Origin: Chloroflexota bacterium | GTDB lineage: Bacteria; Chloroflexota; Anaerolineae; Promineifilales; Promineifilaceae | Length of the DNA stretch: 64,000 bases | Assembly: GCA_017993775.1 (NCBI GenBank) | Contig: JAGOMA010000009.1 | Coordinates: forward strand, 1-64,000 | Direction: 5' to 3' | Shown here: positions 1 through 8,563 of the stretch, one piece after another | Layout: every line of letters starts with the position of its first letter | Numbering within the stretch: position 1 is the first letter of the stretch | Program-made: the position numbers and the translations under genes | Notes under the pieces: generated by a model | Told to the model about the DNA's origin: nothing | Database searches by the model: none | Seen by the model: the letters and a program-made list of their open reading frames with translations, nothing else

Positions 1-973
1 CAATGATCAGCGGCGATTGCTCGCCTGTGGCTTGCCCTACTAAGCTTTGCAGCAGAATAATGGTGCCGAAATAGACGAGAGCGAGAACGGCCGTTAACAC
101 AGTGTAAACGGCCGTTTTCCGAATAATTACATTAATGTCAAACAGTTGGTAGCGTAGAATGGCAATCGCAATAGCCACGGGAAAGGCCAGAATGGAAAGC
201 GTAAATATTAAATTTACCCAGCCGTCCATGGAATTGGATTCCTGAGTGTCGGAGAATAAAAAAACAGCCGCATAGACAAGAATGAATACTGCGCCCACAT
301 AAAGCAGCCATTTAATTTGCTGGCGTTCTACCATGTGGGCGTGCCGATAGCGGCTAAACAAAGAAACCACACTGCCCGAAACCACGGTTAACAAACCCGC
401 ACCCCAGATGATCATAAAAGGCCCGTCAAACCAGGAGATCGGAATAAACCCAATCGGATTGGGCAATGTCCAATCGTAATTGGGGGGACTGTAGGGGGCA
501 ACGAAAAGCGTTACGGTAATGAAAAACAGCCACATGCCCACAGCCAGCCAGTTGACCCAGTTCCACTTAGGAGAAGGGGGACGACCCGTAGGGAAGTGCA
601 GCGGGATGAGGAAGATGGCGAAAATGATGGGTATCCATGACCAGCCATCGAACCAGATTAACAGGAAAACGCCCAGTGTGAGACGGAGTGGCGGGGCAGC
701 TAGAGAATAGAGGTTTGGGAGGGCTGTCACCAGTGCGGGTAACATGAGCAGCCAGCCAACGCGGTTTCGTGGCTGATAGGCAATGATCAGCGCCGCCAAT
801 GTGGAAAAGAGAACGGGCAGCGCCCAGTTCCAGCCTACAGCCTCTACCAGACCAGCCAGTGTGAAAAGCCCATTTTGCGATAACAGCCAATGAACCAAAG
901 TAGCTGACGCAACCAGCACACAAAAGAGGCATAACAACCACGCAAGCAGGACACTTCGTTTTAGATGGTTCAC
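1..973 (-). CDS. Multi-pass membrane sensor (histidine kinase N-terminal part), runs off the window
   Basis: This is an open frame of 324 codons with no stop before the left edge, so the C-terminus is missing. The visible part is almost entirely hydrophobic helices: an N-terminal signal-like helix, several membrane spans, a linker reading RQQIKW, then a span ending in LRYQLFDINVIIRKTAVYT. That last motif is typical of the sensor region just before the coiled coil and kinase core in Chloroflexota multi-TM histidine kinases; the kinase domain itself is not seen. The start is a GTG (971-973) whose last two bases belong to the TGA stop of the upstream methyltransferase gene, a 4-nt GTGA overlap that implies translational coupling. 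Two ACGGCCGT palindromes lie in the frame. The sensor-kinase call is an inference from family layout. Confidence 0.75.
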   Translation of the reverse strand, partial: MNHLKRSVLLAWLLCLFCVLVASATLVHWLLSQNGLFTLAGLVEAVGWNWALPVLFSTLAALIIAYQPRNRVGWLLMLPALVTALPNLYSLAAPPLRLTLGVFLLIWFDGWSWIPIIFAIFLIPLHFPTGRPPSPKWNWVNWLAVGMWLFFITVTLFVAPYSPPNYDWTLPNPIGFIPISWFDGPFMIIWGAGLLTVVSGSVVSLFSRYRHAHMVERQQIKWLLYVGAVFILVYAAVFLFSDTQESNSMDGWVNLIFTLSILAFPVAIAIAILRYQLFDINVIIRKTAVYTVLTAVLALVYFGTIILLQSLVGQATGEQSPLII

Positions 974-1740
974 GGCCGTTTTCCCAACACAATAAAGCTC
1001 GTTTCATCTTCAGCGGCAGGATCAAACGTAAAATCCGCGTGAGCTTGCACCGCCTCAAACCCGGTCGCCTGCAACAACGCCAGCGCTTCCTCAACGGTGT
1101 ACCAGGTCAGGTAAGGCGCCGCCGCAAACGAATGGGATTCCACAATGTCACCATCCTGGATAATTTCATAGCGATCCTCCGTATTTTGCAGGCGGTTGGG
1201 CACATCATAACTGCAACGGAACCAGCGCCGGATGGTCGCGCCATCGCTGGGACGGATCGCTTCCTGGTCAATTTCCCAGGGTATCTCATCTTCCGGTTCA
1301 AACACCCGCAGTGACATCGCCAGCAAGCCGCCCGGGTTGAGATGGTCATAAAAGCGTTGCAGCGCTAGCTTTGCCTCGTCTCGATTTGTCAGGTGCTGGA
1401 AAGAAGAGGACGGCACGATGATGGTTTGGTAGCGGCGCGGCAGCGCCAAGGCTTGCATCGTTTGCACCGTCAGGTTGGGCTGCACGTCCATCACTTCCGC
1501 CTTCTGGCGACAAATGGCGATCATGTCGGCGGCGTAATCAATGCCATCGATGTCGATGCCTTCGCCAAGATAATCAAACAGCAGCCGCCCCGTGCCGCAA
1601 GCGACATCGAGCGCCGGTTGGCCGCTCTCTTCGATGAGTTTGAGAAAGTAGGGGCGACTCGACCATTTCGAGGTGTCGCCGCGCAGCAAATCCCAGTATT
1701 CGGCGATTATACCGTTGTAATCGTAGGTTTGCGCTGTCAT
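970..1740 (-). CDS. Class I SAM-dependent methyltransferase
   Basis: A protein of 256 residues with the Rossmann-fold methyltransferase signature. Motif I, DVACGTG, is at about residues 45-51, followed by the acidic end of strand beta2 (DGID, about 65-68) and a post-motif region with LNPGG. It probably transfers a methyl group from S-adenosylmethionine to a small molecule; the substrate cannot be told. I chose the ATG at 1740 because GGAGG lies about 5 nt upstream; an in-frame ATG 48 nt further upstream has no such site. The stop overlaps the GTG start of the membrane sensor gene. Length is normal for the family. Confidence 0.85.
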   Translation of the reverse strand: MTAQTYDYNGIIAEYWDLLRGDTSKWSSRPYFLKLIEESGQPALDVACGTGRLLFDYLGEGIDIDGIDYAADMIAICRQKAEVMDVQPNLTVQTMQALALPRRYQTIIVPSSSFQHLTNRDEAKLALQRFYDHLNPGGLLAMSLRVFEPEDEIPWEIDQEAIRPSDGATIRRWFRCSYDVPNRLQNTEDRYEIIQDGDIVESHSFAAAPYLTWYTVEEALALLQATGFEAVQAHADFTFDPAAEDETSFIVLGKRP

Positions 1741-1830
1741 AAAACCTCCGTAATTGAGAGCCGCCATGTTTTTAGAAAACGGGGGCAAGCAGCGATTTGC
1801 TGCTCGTCCCCGAATTAAGCCTTTATATTC

Positions 1831-2334
1831 TTATGAAGAATGCGTGTGGGCAACTTGTTCTAATGCAGCAATACGCACTTGAAGGTCTGCAATATTTTTT
1901 TCTAATAGACCGATTTTGAGGTTTGCTTGATCCAAAGCGGATTGGGTATTGTTCTTTTTTCCCTTTATGGCGTTTATTTCGTTTAGAATATCAATCCCTT
2001 GCACTGTCAGGCGTTGAGCTATTCCCACGTTGCCATCAAAATAACCGGCAAATTTAGGACCACGTGCGAAAACACCTGTATCCGACTCGCTGACGGCAAA
2101 TACACCGAATTGTGTTTTACTGTGACCATGTACTCCTGATCCACTTGAACTTGTGCCAAAGATACCGTTAGTTGTGTTGCTGCGGGCATAAACACCATTG
2201 CCAGCTTCGCTAATGCCTGCCACGCCGTTGCCGCCGTTAACTTTGTTGAAGCCAAACACACCACTTTTACCACTGACGTGGGCAATACCGGTCACACCAT
2301 CATCATTTTGACTATCGCCTATAACTTTAGCCAT
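1831..2334 (-). CDS. Tail-fibre-like repeat protein with C-terminal coiled coil
   Basis: A protein of 167 residues with no signal peptide. Residues of roughly 10 to 110 are built from short imperfect repeats of the form NGVxGxS/SGVxGxS/GVFAxS, spaced by about 15-20 residues, the pattern of trimeric beta-prism or beta-helix stalks such as phage tail fibres. The last 50 residues (LNEINAIKG onward) are heptad-like and should form a coiled coil ending in a His-Thr-His tail. The start at 2334 is preceded by AAAGGAG at 8 nt; the ATG 6 nt upstream lies too close to that site. No ACGGCCGT copy is present, unlike most neighbours. It may be a phage-derived or surface fibre protein; no partner genes are nearby. 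Confidence 0.6.
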   Translation of the reverse strand: MAKVIGDSQNDDGVTGIAHVSGKSGVFGFNKVNGGNGVAGISEAGNGVYARSNTTNGIFGTSSSGSGVHGHSKTQFGVFAVSESDTGVFARGPKFAGYFDGNVGIAQRLTVQGIDILNEINAIKGKKNNTQSALDQANLKIGLLEKNIADLQVRIAALEQVAHTHSS

Positions 2335-2476
2335 GATCATTTCTCCTTTGGTAAATATCATTTTTCTTGTATGCAAAACGGCCGTCTCTGATAATCCACA
2401 CAATACACCACGGCCGTCTGCTAATCGTTACGAAAATGTGCGTGGACTAAATTTGGCGCATGGCGGGCCAGGAATT

Positions 2477-3523
2477 TCACGCTTTAACGGCAATCACCAG
2501 ACTGTTGCCAGGCAATTTGGATAAACCGATAAAGCGAATGTCCTGGAAACCCGTTTGCACCAGCCAGCTTTTGATCTCATCACGTTCATGCACACGGCCG
2601 TCGGCCAGCAAATAATACTGCCAGGCAATCAGCCGAATCAGGGCATTGGTTGCCTGCCCCATCACATTCCCCACAATCTGGTCCAGAATGACCACCCGCC
2701 CGCCCGGTTTCAGCGCCGCCGCCGCCCGTTGCAACAGGTCGATATTGCCCTCTGGACCAAAATGGTGGATGAGATTAAACAGCAAGATCACATCGTGACC
2801 ATCGCCCCAATCCGTTTCCCACAAATCGCCAACGACGGTTTGCACGCGGTGCTGCATTTGATAGTGGCCAATGTTCTCCTGGGCCATTTGCGCCCCGGCG
2901 TGGCTGTCCAAAATGGTGGCGCGTAAGTTGGGATGCTGCTGGCAAAATAGCAGGCTGTACAGACCGTGAGCGCCGCCCACGTCCAGCAAGCTTTTGGCTT
3001 GTTCTGGCAAATTCACCTTGCGTACAATGTCTGCTCCGGCATTGTGGGCGCTCATCATCATTTGCTGCTGGTAGGCCCGATAAAGTTCGGGGCGACTGGC
3101 GGCCCACTCGTAGAAATCATACGGCCGTTCTCCCGTTTGCAGCACCGCATCTGCCGACGGCATCAATTCCTGCGCCGCCGCATTCCAAAACGTCACCAGC
3201 GCCTCTAAATTGAAGGCGTCGTTGGGCAGCACCCATTTTTCGGTGAGGGGCGTGTTTTGGTAACGGCCGTTTACCTCCGTCACATACCCAATCGCTGCTA
3301 GCGCTTCCAGCAGCATTTGCATGCCCCGCTCCTGGCAATGCAGTTTTTCGGCCAACTGCTTAGGCGTCAGCGGCCCGGCGGCCAAGGCCGTAAACACCCC
3401 CTGCCGCACTGCCACCGAGATGGCCTGAAAAGCGAACAGGCCGGCCACGTCAAGAATAGGGCTGGGCGCCATCTTCATGGTGAAAAAGGCGGCGCGTTCA
3501 ACGAAACTGGTTTGTATGGGCAT
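2477..3523 (-). CDS. O-methyltransferase with winged-helix dimerisation domain
   Basis: A protein of 348 residues resembling the plant-type/antibiotic O-methyltransferases. The first 100 residues form a winged-helix dimerisation region (FQAISVAVRQGVFTAL, LTPKQLAEKL), and the C-terminal half carries the SAM-binding motif LLDVGGAHG, the acidic residue at the end of the next strand (ILD) and an IHHF segment in the catalytic region. It should methylate a hydroxyl group on a small molecule, substrate unknown. AAGGAGG lies 6-7 nt before the ATG at 3523, which makes the longer alternative start unlikely. The gene start lies inside the 3' end of the upstream acetyltransferase gene (26-nt overlap), so the two are probably co-translated. 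Confidence 0.85.
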   Translation of the reverse strand: MPIQTSFVERAAFFTMKMAPSPILDVAGLFAFQAISVAVRQGVFTALAAGPLTPKQLAEKLHCQERGMQMLLEALAAIGYVTEVNGRYQNTPLTEKWVLPNDAFNLEALVTFWNAAAQELMPSADAVLQTGERPYDFYEWAASRPELYRAYQQQMMMSAHNAGADIVRKVNLPEQAKSLLDVGGAHGLYSLLFCQQHPNLRATILDSHAGAQMAQENIGHYQMQHRVQTVVGDLWETDWGDGHDVILLFNLIHHFGPEGNIDLLQRAAAALKPGGRVVILDQIVGNVMGQATNALIRLIAWQYYLLADGRVHERDEIKSWLVQTGFQDIRFIGLSKLPGNSLVIAVKA

Positions 3524-4052
3524 CAAACCCTCCTTCCGGCATGGCCGGTCTCTGTATGGCATATATCAAAAACGGCCCCATCTCATCTTCGGCTTCTCGT
3601 TCCAAAGACATCCCAATTTTCTGAGCCACGCCGATAGAGGCGGTGTTGTCCGGGTAAATCATGCAAATCAGGCGCGTCAGCCCCAATTGCCCAAAGCCGT
3701 AATCCCGGATCGCCAGCGCCGCTTCTGCGCCCAATCCCTGCCGCCAATGTGTTTTGGCAATGAGATAAGCCACTTCCACTTCGTCCTGCCCATCAATGGT
3801 CCATGGGAGCAGCCCGCACCGGCCAACAAACTGCCCGGTCTCTTTATGAATTGTCGCCCACAAACCCAGTTCCGGGTGTTCGGGGTGGCCGTTGAGAAAC
3901 CATTCCAGCTCTTCTTTGGTTTCCTCATAGGTCAACGTGCCATCCGGGAAGTAGCGCCGTATTTCCGGATCGCGGTACAGAGCATACAGGTCGTCCAGAT
4001 CGCCGGGTTCCAAATGGCGCAATAGCAGTCGGTTGGTTTCCAAAATTTTCAT
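3498..4052 (-). CDS. GNAT family N-acetyltransferase (RimJ/RimL-like)
   Basis: A protein of 184 residues of the acetyltransferase_3 type. It begins with the typical ETNRLLLRHLEPGDLDDLYAL, and the acetyl-CoA pyrophosphate-binding loop is seen in THWRQGLGAEAALAI (the R/Q-x-x-G-x-G/A pattern). It is followed by NTASIGVAQKIGM, the usual C-terminal helix of this group. It should acetylate an amino group of a protein N-terminus or small molecule. GGAGG sits 5 nt before the ATG. The 3' end overlaps the following O-methyltransferase gene. A strong hairpin lies directly in front of its ribosome-binding site. Confidence 0.85.
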   Translation of the reverse strand: MKILETNRLLLRHLEPGDLDDLYALYRDPEIRRYFPDGTLTYEETKEELEWFLNGHPEHPELGLWATIHKETGQFVGRCGLLPWTIDGQDEVEVAYLIAKTHWRQGLGAEAALAIRDYGFGQLGLTRLICMIYPDNTASIGVAQKIGMSLEREAEDEMGPFLIYAIQRPAMPEGGFDAHTNQFR

Positions 4053-4062
4053 GCGTACCTCC

Positions 4063-4095
4063 AGGTGACAGTCACTTTTGAAGTGACTGTCACCT
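4063..4095. repeat. Perfect 15-bp hairpin in front of the acetyltransferase gene
   Basis: AGGTGACAGTCACTT, loop TTG, AAGTGACTGTCACCT: the two arms are exact reverse complements. On the transcribed (minus) strand the second arm abuts the GGAGG of the acetyltransferase gene and follows the cytochrome c stop by 10 nt. There is no U-tract, so it is not a classical terminator; it could stabilise mRNA ends or modulate initiation. Confidence 0.85.
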
Positions 4096-4105
4096 ACAAC
4101 AACGA

Positions 4106-5008
4106 TTACGAATTATCCGGCAGGGCGGGCAGCGATTGCAGATAAGCCCAAATCGCTTGCAGTTCGATATCGCTCATCTGGGCAAAGTTGCCCCAGGGCA
4201 TCTGCTCGCCATCCAACACGTCACCGGATGGGGTGACGCCGGAACGAATAGCTTTTATGAAATCCTGCTCCGCCCAGCCCGCCAGCTCGCCGCCAGGGGT
4301 CAGGTTGGGGCCGGGGGGTGGGCCATCGTTTCCCACCACGCCAGCCAGATTGGCGGCGTGGCACTCACCGCACATGGCAAGGTTGACGATGTACTGGCCA
4401 TATTCGGCCGTTGCCCCTTCCGGCGGCCTGTCGCCACCGACCGCCGCATGGTCAATGCCGTCGATCTTCGTAAACTCGGCAAAAGCCACAAAACCACCCA
4501 TCACACTCCCCGGAAAACCAATCCGGCGTGGACCAAACTCACTGTCCACGGGCGGAAAAGTTTTCAGGTAAGCAATCACGGCCGCCAGATCCGCGTCGCT
4601 GTAATGCGCGAAGAAATTTGAAGGCATGATGGCCAGCACGCGGTTGTCGCCGCCTATGCCGTGGCGGATGGCGCGTTCCCAATCCGCATCGGTGTAGGTC
4701 GCGCCAATGCCGCCCTGGCCCGATGTCAGGTTGGGGGCCGCCAGGTAGATGCCAATCTCGCCATCCAAAAAGACATTTCCTTCCAATTGATCGCCGTGAC
4801 AACCACGGCATTGGCTGACTACGTTGACCAGATGCTCGCCGCGGGCCACGGCCGTTTCCCCCATCGCCGCCGCCACCGGTTTTGTCGCCACCTCTGGCGC
4901 GTTGTTCAACCGCGATTTGCCCACACCATGCAGCGCCACGCCCGCGATGAGCACAATGCCAATCAAACTACCCAACACAATGCCAATCCATTTCAATGCA
5001 CGTTTCAT
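4106..5008 (-). CDS. Membrane-anchored diheme cytochrome c
   Basis: A protein of 300 residues. An uncleaved-looking membrane helix (residues 7-28) is followed by two cytochrome c domains. The heme-binding motifs are CRGCH (67-71) and CGECH (213-217), and likely axial methionines sit in MPSNFF (about 129) and MPWGNF near the C-terminus. The domains should face the outside of the membrane and carry electrons; similar subunits occur in alcohol dehydrogenase and sulfite/thiosulfate oxidation chains, but no such enzyme is adjacent. AGGAG is 7 nt upstream of the ATG. It is preceded by 9 nt after the membrane protein gene, so the two form an operon. Confidence 0.85.
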   Translation of the reverse strand: MKRALKWIGIVLGSLIGIVLIAGVALHGVGKSRLNNAPEVATKPVAAAMGETAVARGEHLVNVVSQCRGCHGDQLEGNVFLDGEIGIYLAAPNLTSGQGGIGATYTDADWERAIRHGIGGDNRVLAIMPSNFFAHYSDADLAAVIAYLKTFPPVDSEFGPRRIGFPGSVMGGFVAFAEFTKIDGIDHAAVGGDRPPEGATAEYGQYIVNLAMCGECHAANLAGVVGNDGPPPGPNLTPGGELAGWAEQDFIKAIRSGVTPSGDVLDGEQMPWGNFAQMSDIELQAIWAYLQSLPALPDNS

Positions 5009-5017
5009 TTGAGTCTC

Positions 5018-5476
5018 CTATTGATTTTTATGCAGCCACAGGCCCAGTCCCAGGCCATACACCACATGCGCCAAAGCCATCTGCCAGGCGGCAATTTGGG
5101 CTAAGGGAGACGGCACGGCCGTCAACCACACCCCATACGCCACCGCCAGCAATGCCAGGCCATACACCGCCCCCCACAACACAACCAATCGGGAGAGTGA
5201 CGGCCGTATCCGCCCCACCGCCTCCAGCAACAGCGCAAACACCACGCCATAAATCGCGGACACCGCCAGATGCGCCAACAGGCCGGTCAGCCAGCGGCCA
5301 CTTTGCGCCGGATCAAAATAGCTCAGGGTCACCAGCGGCGGCCTGCCGCTTACTAAACCGGCCAACGCCAGCACAATGGCCATCCCCAACCCGGCAGGCA
5401 GACCGGCTACCAGACCGTCCACGGCCGTATCACCCAGGCTCTTTTTCTTTTGGGTCACATATGCTTTTCCCATCAT
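5018..5476 (-). CDS. Small membrane protein upstream of the cytochrome gene
   Basis: A protein of 152 residues with about four hydrophobic helices (residues 20-43, 66-88, 96-116, 128-147), a positively charged N-terminus (YVTQKKKS) and a Gly-rich first helix. I do not recognise the family. Its position, 9 nt before a membrane-anchored cytochrome c gene and on the same strand, suggests a partner in the same membrane complex, but this is inference. AAAGGAG lies 5 nt before the ATG at 5476; a second ATG follows immediately. Confidence 0.65.
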   Translation of the reverse strand: MMGKAYVTQKKKSLGDTAVDGLVAGLPAGLGMAIVLALAGLVSGRPPLVTLSYFDPAQSGRWLTGLLAHLAVSAIYGVVFALLLEAVGRIRPSLSRLVVLWGAVYGLALLAVAYGVWLTAVPSPLAQIAAWQMALAHVVYGLGLGLWLHKNQ

Positions 5477-5496
5477 TCACACTCCTTTGCCAGAAA

Positions 5497-5526
5497 ATTG
5501 GTCCAATCTTTGGCGATTGGACCAAT
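5497..5526. repeat. 12-bp perfect hairpin, ATTGGTCCAATC family
   Basis: ATTGGTCCAATC, loop TTTGGC, GATTGGACCAAT, in the region between two divergent genes. The same core GATTGGTCC recurs at 13159 and 17341, and a variant of the same architecture at 58480. It is probably an intergenic repeat or an operator for the divergent promoters. Confidence 0.8.
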
Positions 5527-5618
5527 CTGTATGTGTTATTCCGGCGTCACCATACCAAACGGCCGTCTCCCAAACGTTACGAAATACGTCCTTTATCGCT
5601 TTTCGGAACGCAATTGGT

Positions 5619-5624
5619 TAAAAT
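5619..5624 (+). promoter_or_regulatory. -10 box of a leaderless transcript (BTAD regulator gene)
   Basis: TAAAAT is followed by exactly 6 nt and then the ATG at 5631. No Shine-Dalgarno sequence is present. The same geometry occurs at 17285-17290, 22249-22254 and 51991-51996. Confidence 0.55.
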
Positions 5625-5630
5625 ACGCCC

Positions 5631-8447
5631 ATGATCCACCTGCGCCTGCTGCTGCTTGGCCCGCCCCGCATTGAACGCGACGACCAGATTCTGGAAGTGG
5701 ATACACGCAAAGCCACCGCCCTGTTGGCTTACCTGGCCCTGAGCGGCGAACGGCCGTCACGCGATTGGTTGGCCGCTTTTCTCTGGCCAGAATACGATGA
5801 CAATCGGGCCAAAGCCGCCCTGCGCCGCACCCTTTCCGTGCTGAAATCGGCCGTAGGCGCGGCCACAATTTCTGCCAATCGGGAAACAATCGGCCTGGAA
5901 GCCAACGCCGTCTGGTGTGATGCGACGGCTTTTCGGCAAGCGTTGCAGCAGGGTGATTGGTCAGCTGCGGTTACACTCTACCGCGACGACTTCCTGGCCG
6001 GCTTTAGCCTGCGCGACAGTATCCCTTTCGATGACTGGCAGCTGCAGCAGCAAGAAAGTTTGCGGCGCGAATTAACCCAGGCGCTGGCCCAGCTAACGCA
6101 AACGACAACGGGCGAAACGGCCGTCACCTTCGCCCGCCGCTGGTGCCAGATGGACCCCCTGCGTGAAGAAGCCCATCGGGCATTGATGCGGTTGCTGGCC
6201 GAAAACGGCCGTTCCGCTGCCGCCCTGGTGCAATACCGCGAATGTGTCCGCATTCTGGATGACGAGTTGGGCGTCGCTCCCCTGCCGGAAACCACCAACC
6301 TCTACTACGCCATCCAAAATGACCGGCTCACCGGCTGGCAAGGTGACAAGGAAACAACCACTCTCCCGTCCGCCCTGCTCCCCCTCTCCCTTGCGCCCCC
6401 GTTTATCGGCCGACAGGAAGAAATGAGCCACATGCAGCAGATCTACCAGCAAGTCGGGCCGGACGGCCGTTTACTCATCATCGAAGGTGAACCGGGCATC
6501 GGCAAAACCCGTCTGGCCGAGGCGCTGATCAATTGGGCCGCTGCCAATGGCGCAGCAACACTTGCTGCCCGCTGTTACGAAGGCGAAACCAATCTGGCTT
6601 ATGCCCCGCTTATCCAGGCGCTTCAGGAAGGACTGACGGCGGAATCCGCCCAACGTTTAGAAGCGCTACACGATATTCATCTGGCCGAAGCGGCGCGTCT
6701 TCTGCCCTCCATCGCCGCAGGGCGCGCGCTCCCCCCACGGACAACCCTGAGCGGCCCCGGTGAACAGGTGCGTTTTTATGAAGGCATCACCCACGCTTTA
6801 ACAGCCCTGCTTAATGGTCCGGTCCCTGGCATTCTCTGGCTGGACGATGCCCACTGGCTGGATGCGGCGTCGCAAGAATTATTGCTCTATGGGCTGCACC
6901 GCTGGCAGAAACGGCCGTTTCTCACCATTTTCTGCTGGCGCGCCGAAGAAATGCCCCCGGCTGCGCCCCTCGCCACCCTCACTGCCCGGCTGCGCCGTGA
7001 AGGAGCCTGCGAAATCATCCACCCCACCCGCTTCAACCTGTCGCAGGTTGAAGCCTTGTTGACTGCCTGGAAACGGCCGTTTTCAGCCGAATTTTTGCAG
7101 CGCCTGTTTGTCGAAACTGAAGGGCTGCCCATGTTTGTGGTGGAATATCTGGATGTTTTGCCGCCGGACAACAGCGAACTGGCCCTTTCAACCACGCTGC
7201 CAGTTCCGGCATCGGTGCGCGATTTACTGCATCACCGGCTGGCGCAGGTGGGCGAAACGGAACGTCAGATTTTACAGACAGGCGCGGCCATCGGTCACAA
7301 CTTTGACCTGACGCTGGTGCAGGCTGGCAGTGGGCGCAGTGACGAGGAAACGGTGACTGCGCTGGAGATGCTCGCTGCGCGTGGCTTGCTGGTTGAGCAT
7401 TCAGCCCGCGACCAGGCCGCCTATGATTTCAGCCACGACAAACTGCGAACGCTGGTATACGAGGAAATGGGACTGGCCCGGCGGCGGCTGCTGCATCGTC
7501 GATTGGCCGATCTTTTGGCAATGCAGCGGGGAGCGACAACGGCCGTTTCTGCCCAAATTGCCACCCATTACCAACTTGCCGGGCTGGAAGCTGAGGCTGC
7601 CGCCTATTTTATCCGGGCCGGCGACCAGGCCCGCGATCTATTTGCCCATCAAGACGCCATCCACCACTACCGCGCCGCCCTGGCCCTGGGAGCCGACAAC
7701 GGCTGGCGGCTGCACGCCGCCTGCGGCGAGTTGTCGGTGCGGCTGGGCGCGTATCCGGCTGCGCTGGCCAGTTACGAAACGGCCGCCGCTCTGGCCCCGG
7801 AGAACGCATTAGGCGGGCTGGAACATCAACTGGCTCAAGTTTATCAGCGTCAGGGGCAGTGGTCGTTGGCGGCCCATAAACTGGCACAAGCCCGGCAGCG
7901 GCTAACCGCTGCCGCCGATCCCGCTACCCTGGCGCATCTCACGTTAGACCAAAGTCTGGTCGCCCACCGCCAAAAGCAGCCCGCCGAAGCGTTGACGCTG
8001 GCCAATCAGGCCCACGCTTTGGCCGCGCAAGCCGCCGATGGACCGATGCTGGCTCTGGCGGAAAATATGTTGGGCATGTTGGCGCGTAGTGAGGGGGAAT
8101 TGGAAACGGCCGTTGCCTTTCTGGAACGAAGCCGTCGCCTGGCCGAAGAATGCCAGCGCCTGGACATTCAGATCGCTGCCTGCAACAACCTGGCCCTCGC
8201 CCTGGGCGCGGGCGGCCAGACAGATGCCGCTATCACCAGCCTGGAAGAGGCTGTCCAGTTATGCAAACGGTACGGCGACCGGCATTGGGAGGCCGCCCTG
8301 CGCAGCAATCTGGCCGATTTCTTGCACGAACGCGGCCAAAAAGATGCGTCGATGGCTCATTTGAAGCAGGCTGTTTCCATTTATGCGGAAATTGGGCGGG
8401 AAATAGGCGACTGGCAGCCGGAAATCTGGAAATTAAGTGAGTGGTAG
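5631..8447 (+). CDS. BTAD-AAA-TPR transcriptional regulator (SARP/AfsR-like)
   Basis: A protein of 938 residues. Residues 1-90 look like an OmpR-type winged helix (KATALLAYLALSG, AALRRTLSVL), and 95-235 form the bacterial transcriptional activation domain with DDFLAGF and the MDPLREEAHRALMRLLAENG segment. An AAA_16-type ATPase begins at FIGRQEEM (259), with Walker A GEPGIGKT at 286-293 and a Walker B-like ILWLDDAHWLD. From about residue 600 to the end there are TPR-like repeats. Such proteins act as ATP-dependent activators that sense a ligand or partner through the TPRs; the target is unknown. Translation probably begins on a leaderless mRNA. At least seven ACGGCCGT copies lie in the gene. 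Confidence 0.88.
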   Translation: MIHLRLLLLGPPRIERDDQILEVDTRKATALLAYLALSGERPSRDWLAAFLWPEYDDNRAKAALRRTLSVLKSAVGAATISANRETIGLEANAVWCDATAFRQALQQGDWSAAVTLYRDDFLAGFSLRDSIPFDDWQLQQQESLRRELTQALAQLTQTTTGETAVTFARRWCQMDPLREEAHRALMRLLAENGRSAAALVQYRECVRILDDELGVAPLPETTNLYYAIQNDRLTGWQGDKETTTLPSALLPLSLAPPFIGRQEEMSHMQQIYQQVGPDGRLLIIEGEPGIGKTRLAEALINWAAANGAATLAARCYEGETNLAYAPLIQALQEGLTAESAQRLEALHDIHLAEAARLLPSIAAGRALPPRTTLSGPGEQVRFYEGITHALTALLNGPVPGILWLDDAHWLDAASQELLLYGLHRWQKRPFLTIFCWRAEEMPPAAPLATLTARLRREGACEIIHPTRFNLSQVEALLTAWKRPFSAEFLQRLFVETEGLPMFVVEYLDVLPPDNSELALSTTLPVPASVRDLLHHRLAQVGETERQILQTGAAIGHNFDLTLVQAGSGRSDEETVTALEMLAARGLLVEHSARDQAAYDFSHDKLRTLVYEEMGLARRRLLHRRLADLLAMQRGATTAVSAQIATHYQLAGLEAEAAAYFIRAGDQARDLFAHQDAIHHYRAALALGADNGWRLHAACGELSVRLGAYPAALASYETAAALAPENALGGLEHQLAQVYQRQGQWSLAAHKLAQARQRLTAAADPATLAHLTLDQSLVAHRQKQPAEALTLANQAHALAAQAADGPMLALAENMLGMLARSEGELETAVAFLERSRRLAEECQRLDIQIAACNNLALALGAGGQTDAAITSLEEAVQLCKRYGDRHWEAALRSNLADFLHERGQKDASMAHLKQAVSIYAEIGREIGDWQPEIWKLSEW

Positions 8448-8563
8448 CCTTAATTGGCTGCGGTAGACCACATGTCCGCGCAGTTCGAGCGATTGGTGTG
8501 ATGCGTAACGGCCGTGTTTCCCAAATAAATTAGCCCCGAAACGAGTGAAATCTGCCGGTTTCT

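Noticed and set aside
567-1094. 175-codon minus-strand frame
   Set aside because: It overlaps the methyltransferase and the membrane sensor in another frame; the sensor frame carries the conserved membrane segments.
1831-2334. Prophage region around the tail-fibre-like protein
   Set aside because: No other phage gene, integrase or attachment site is close by.
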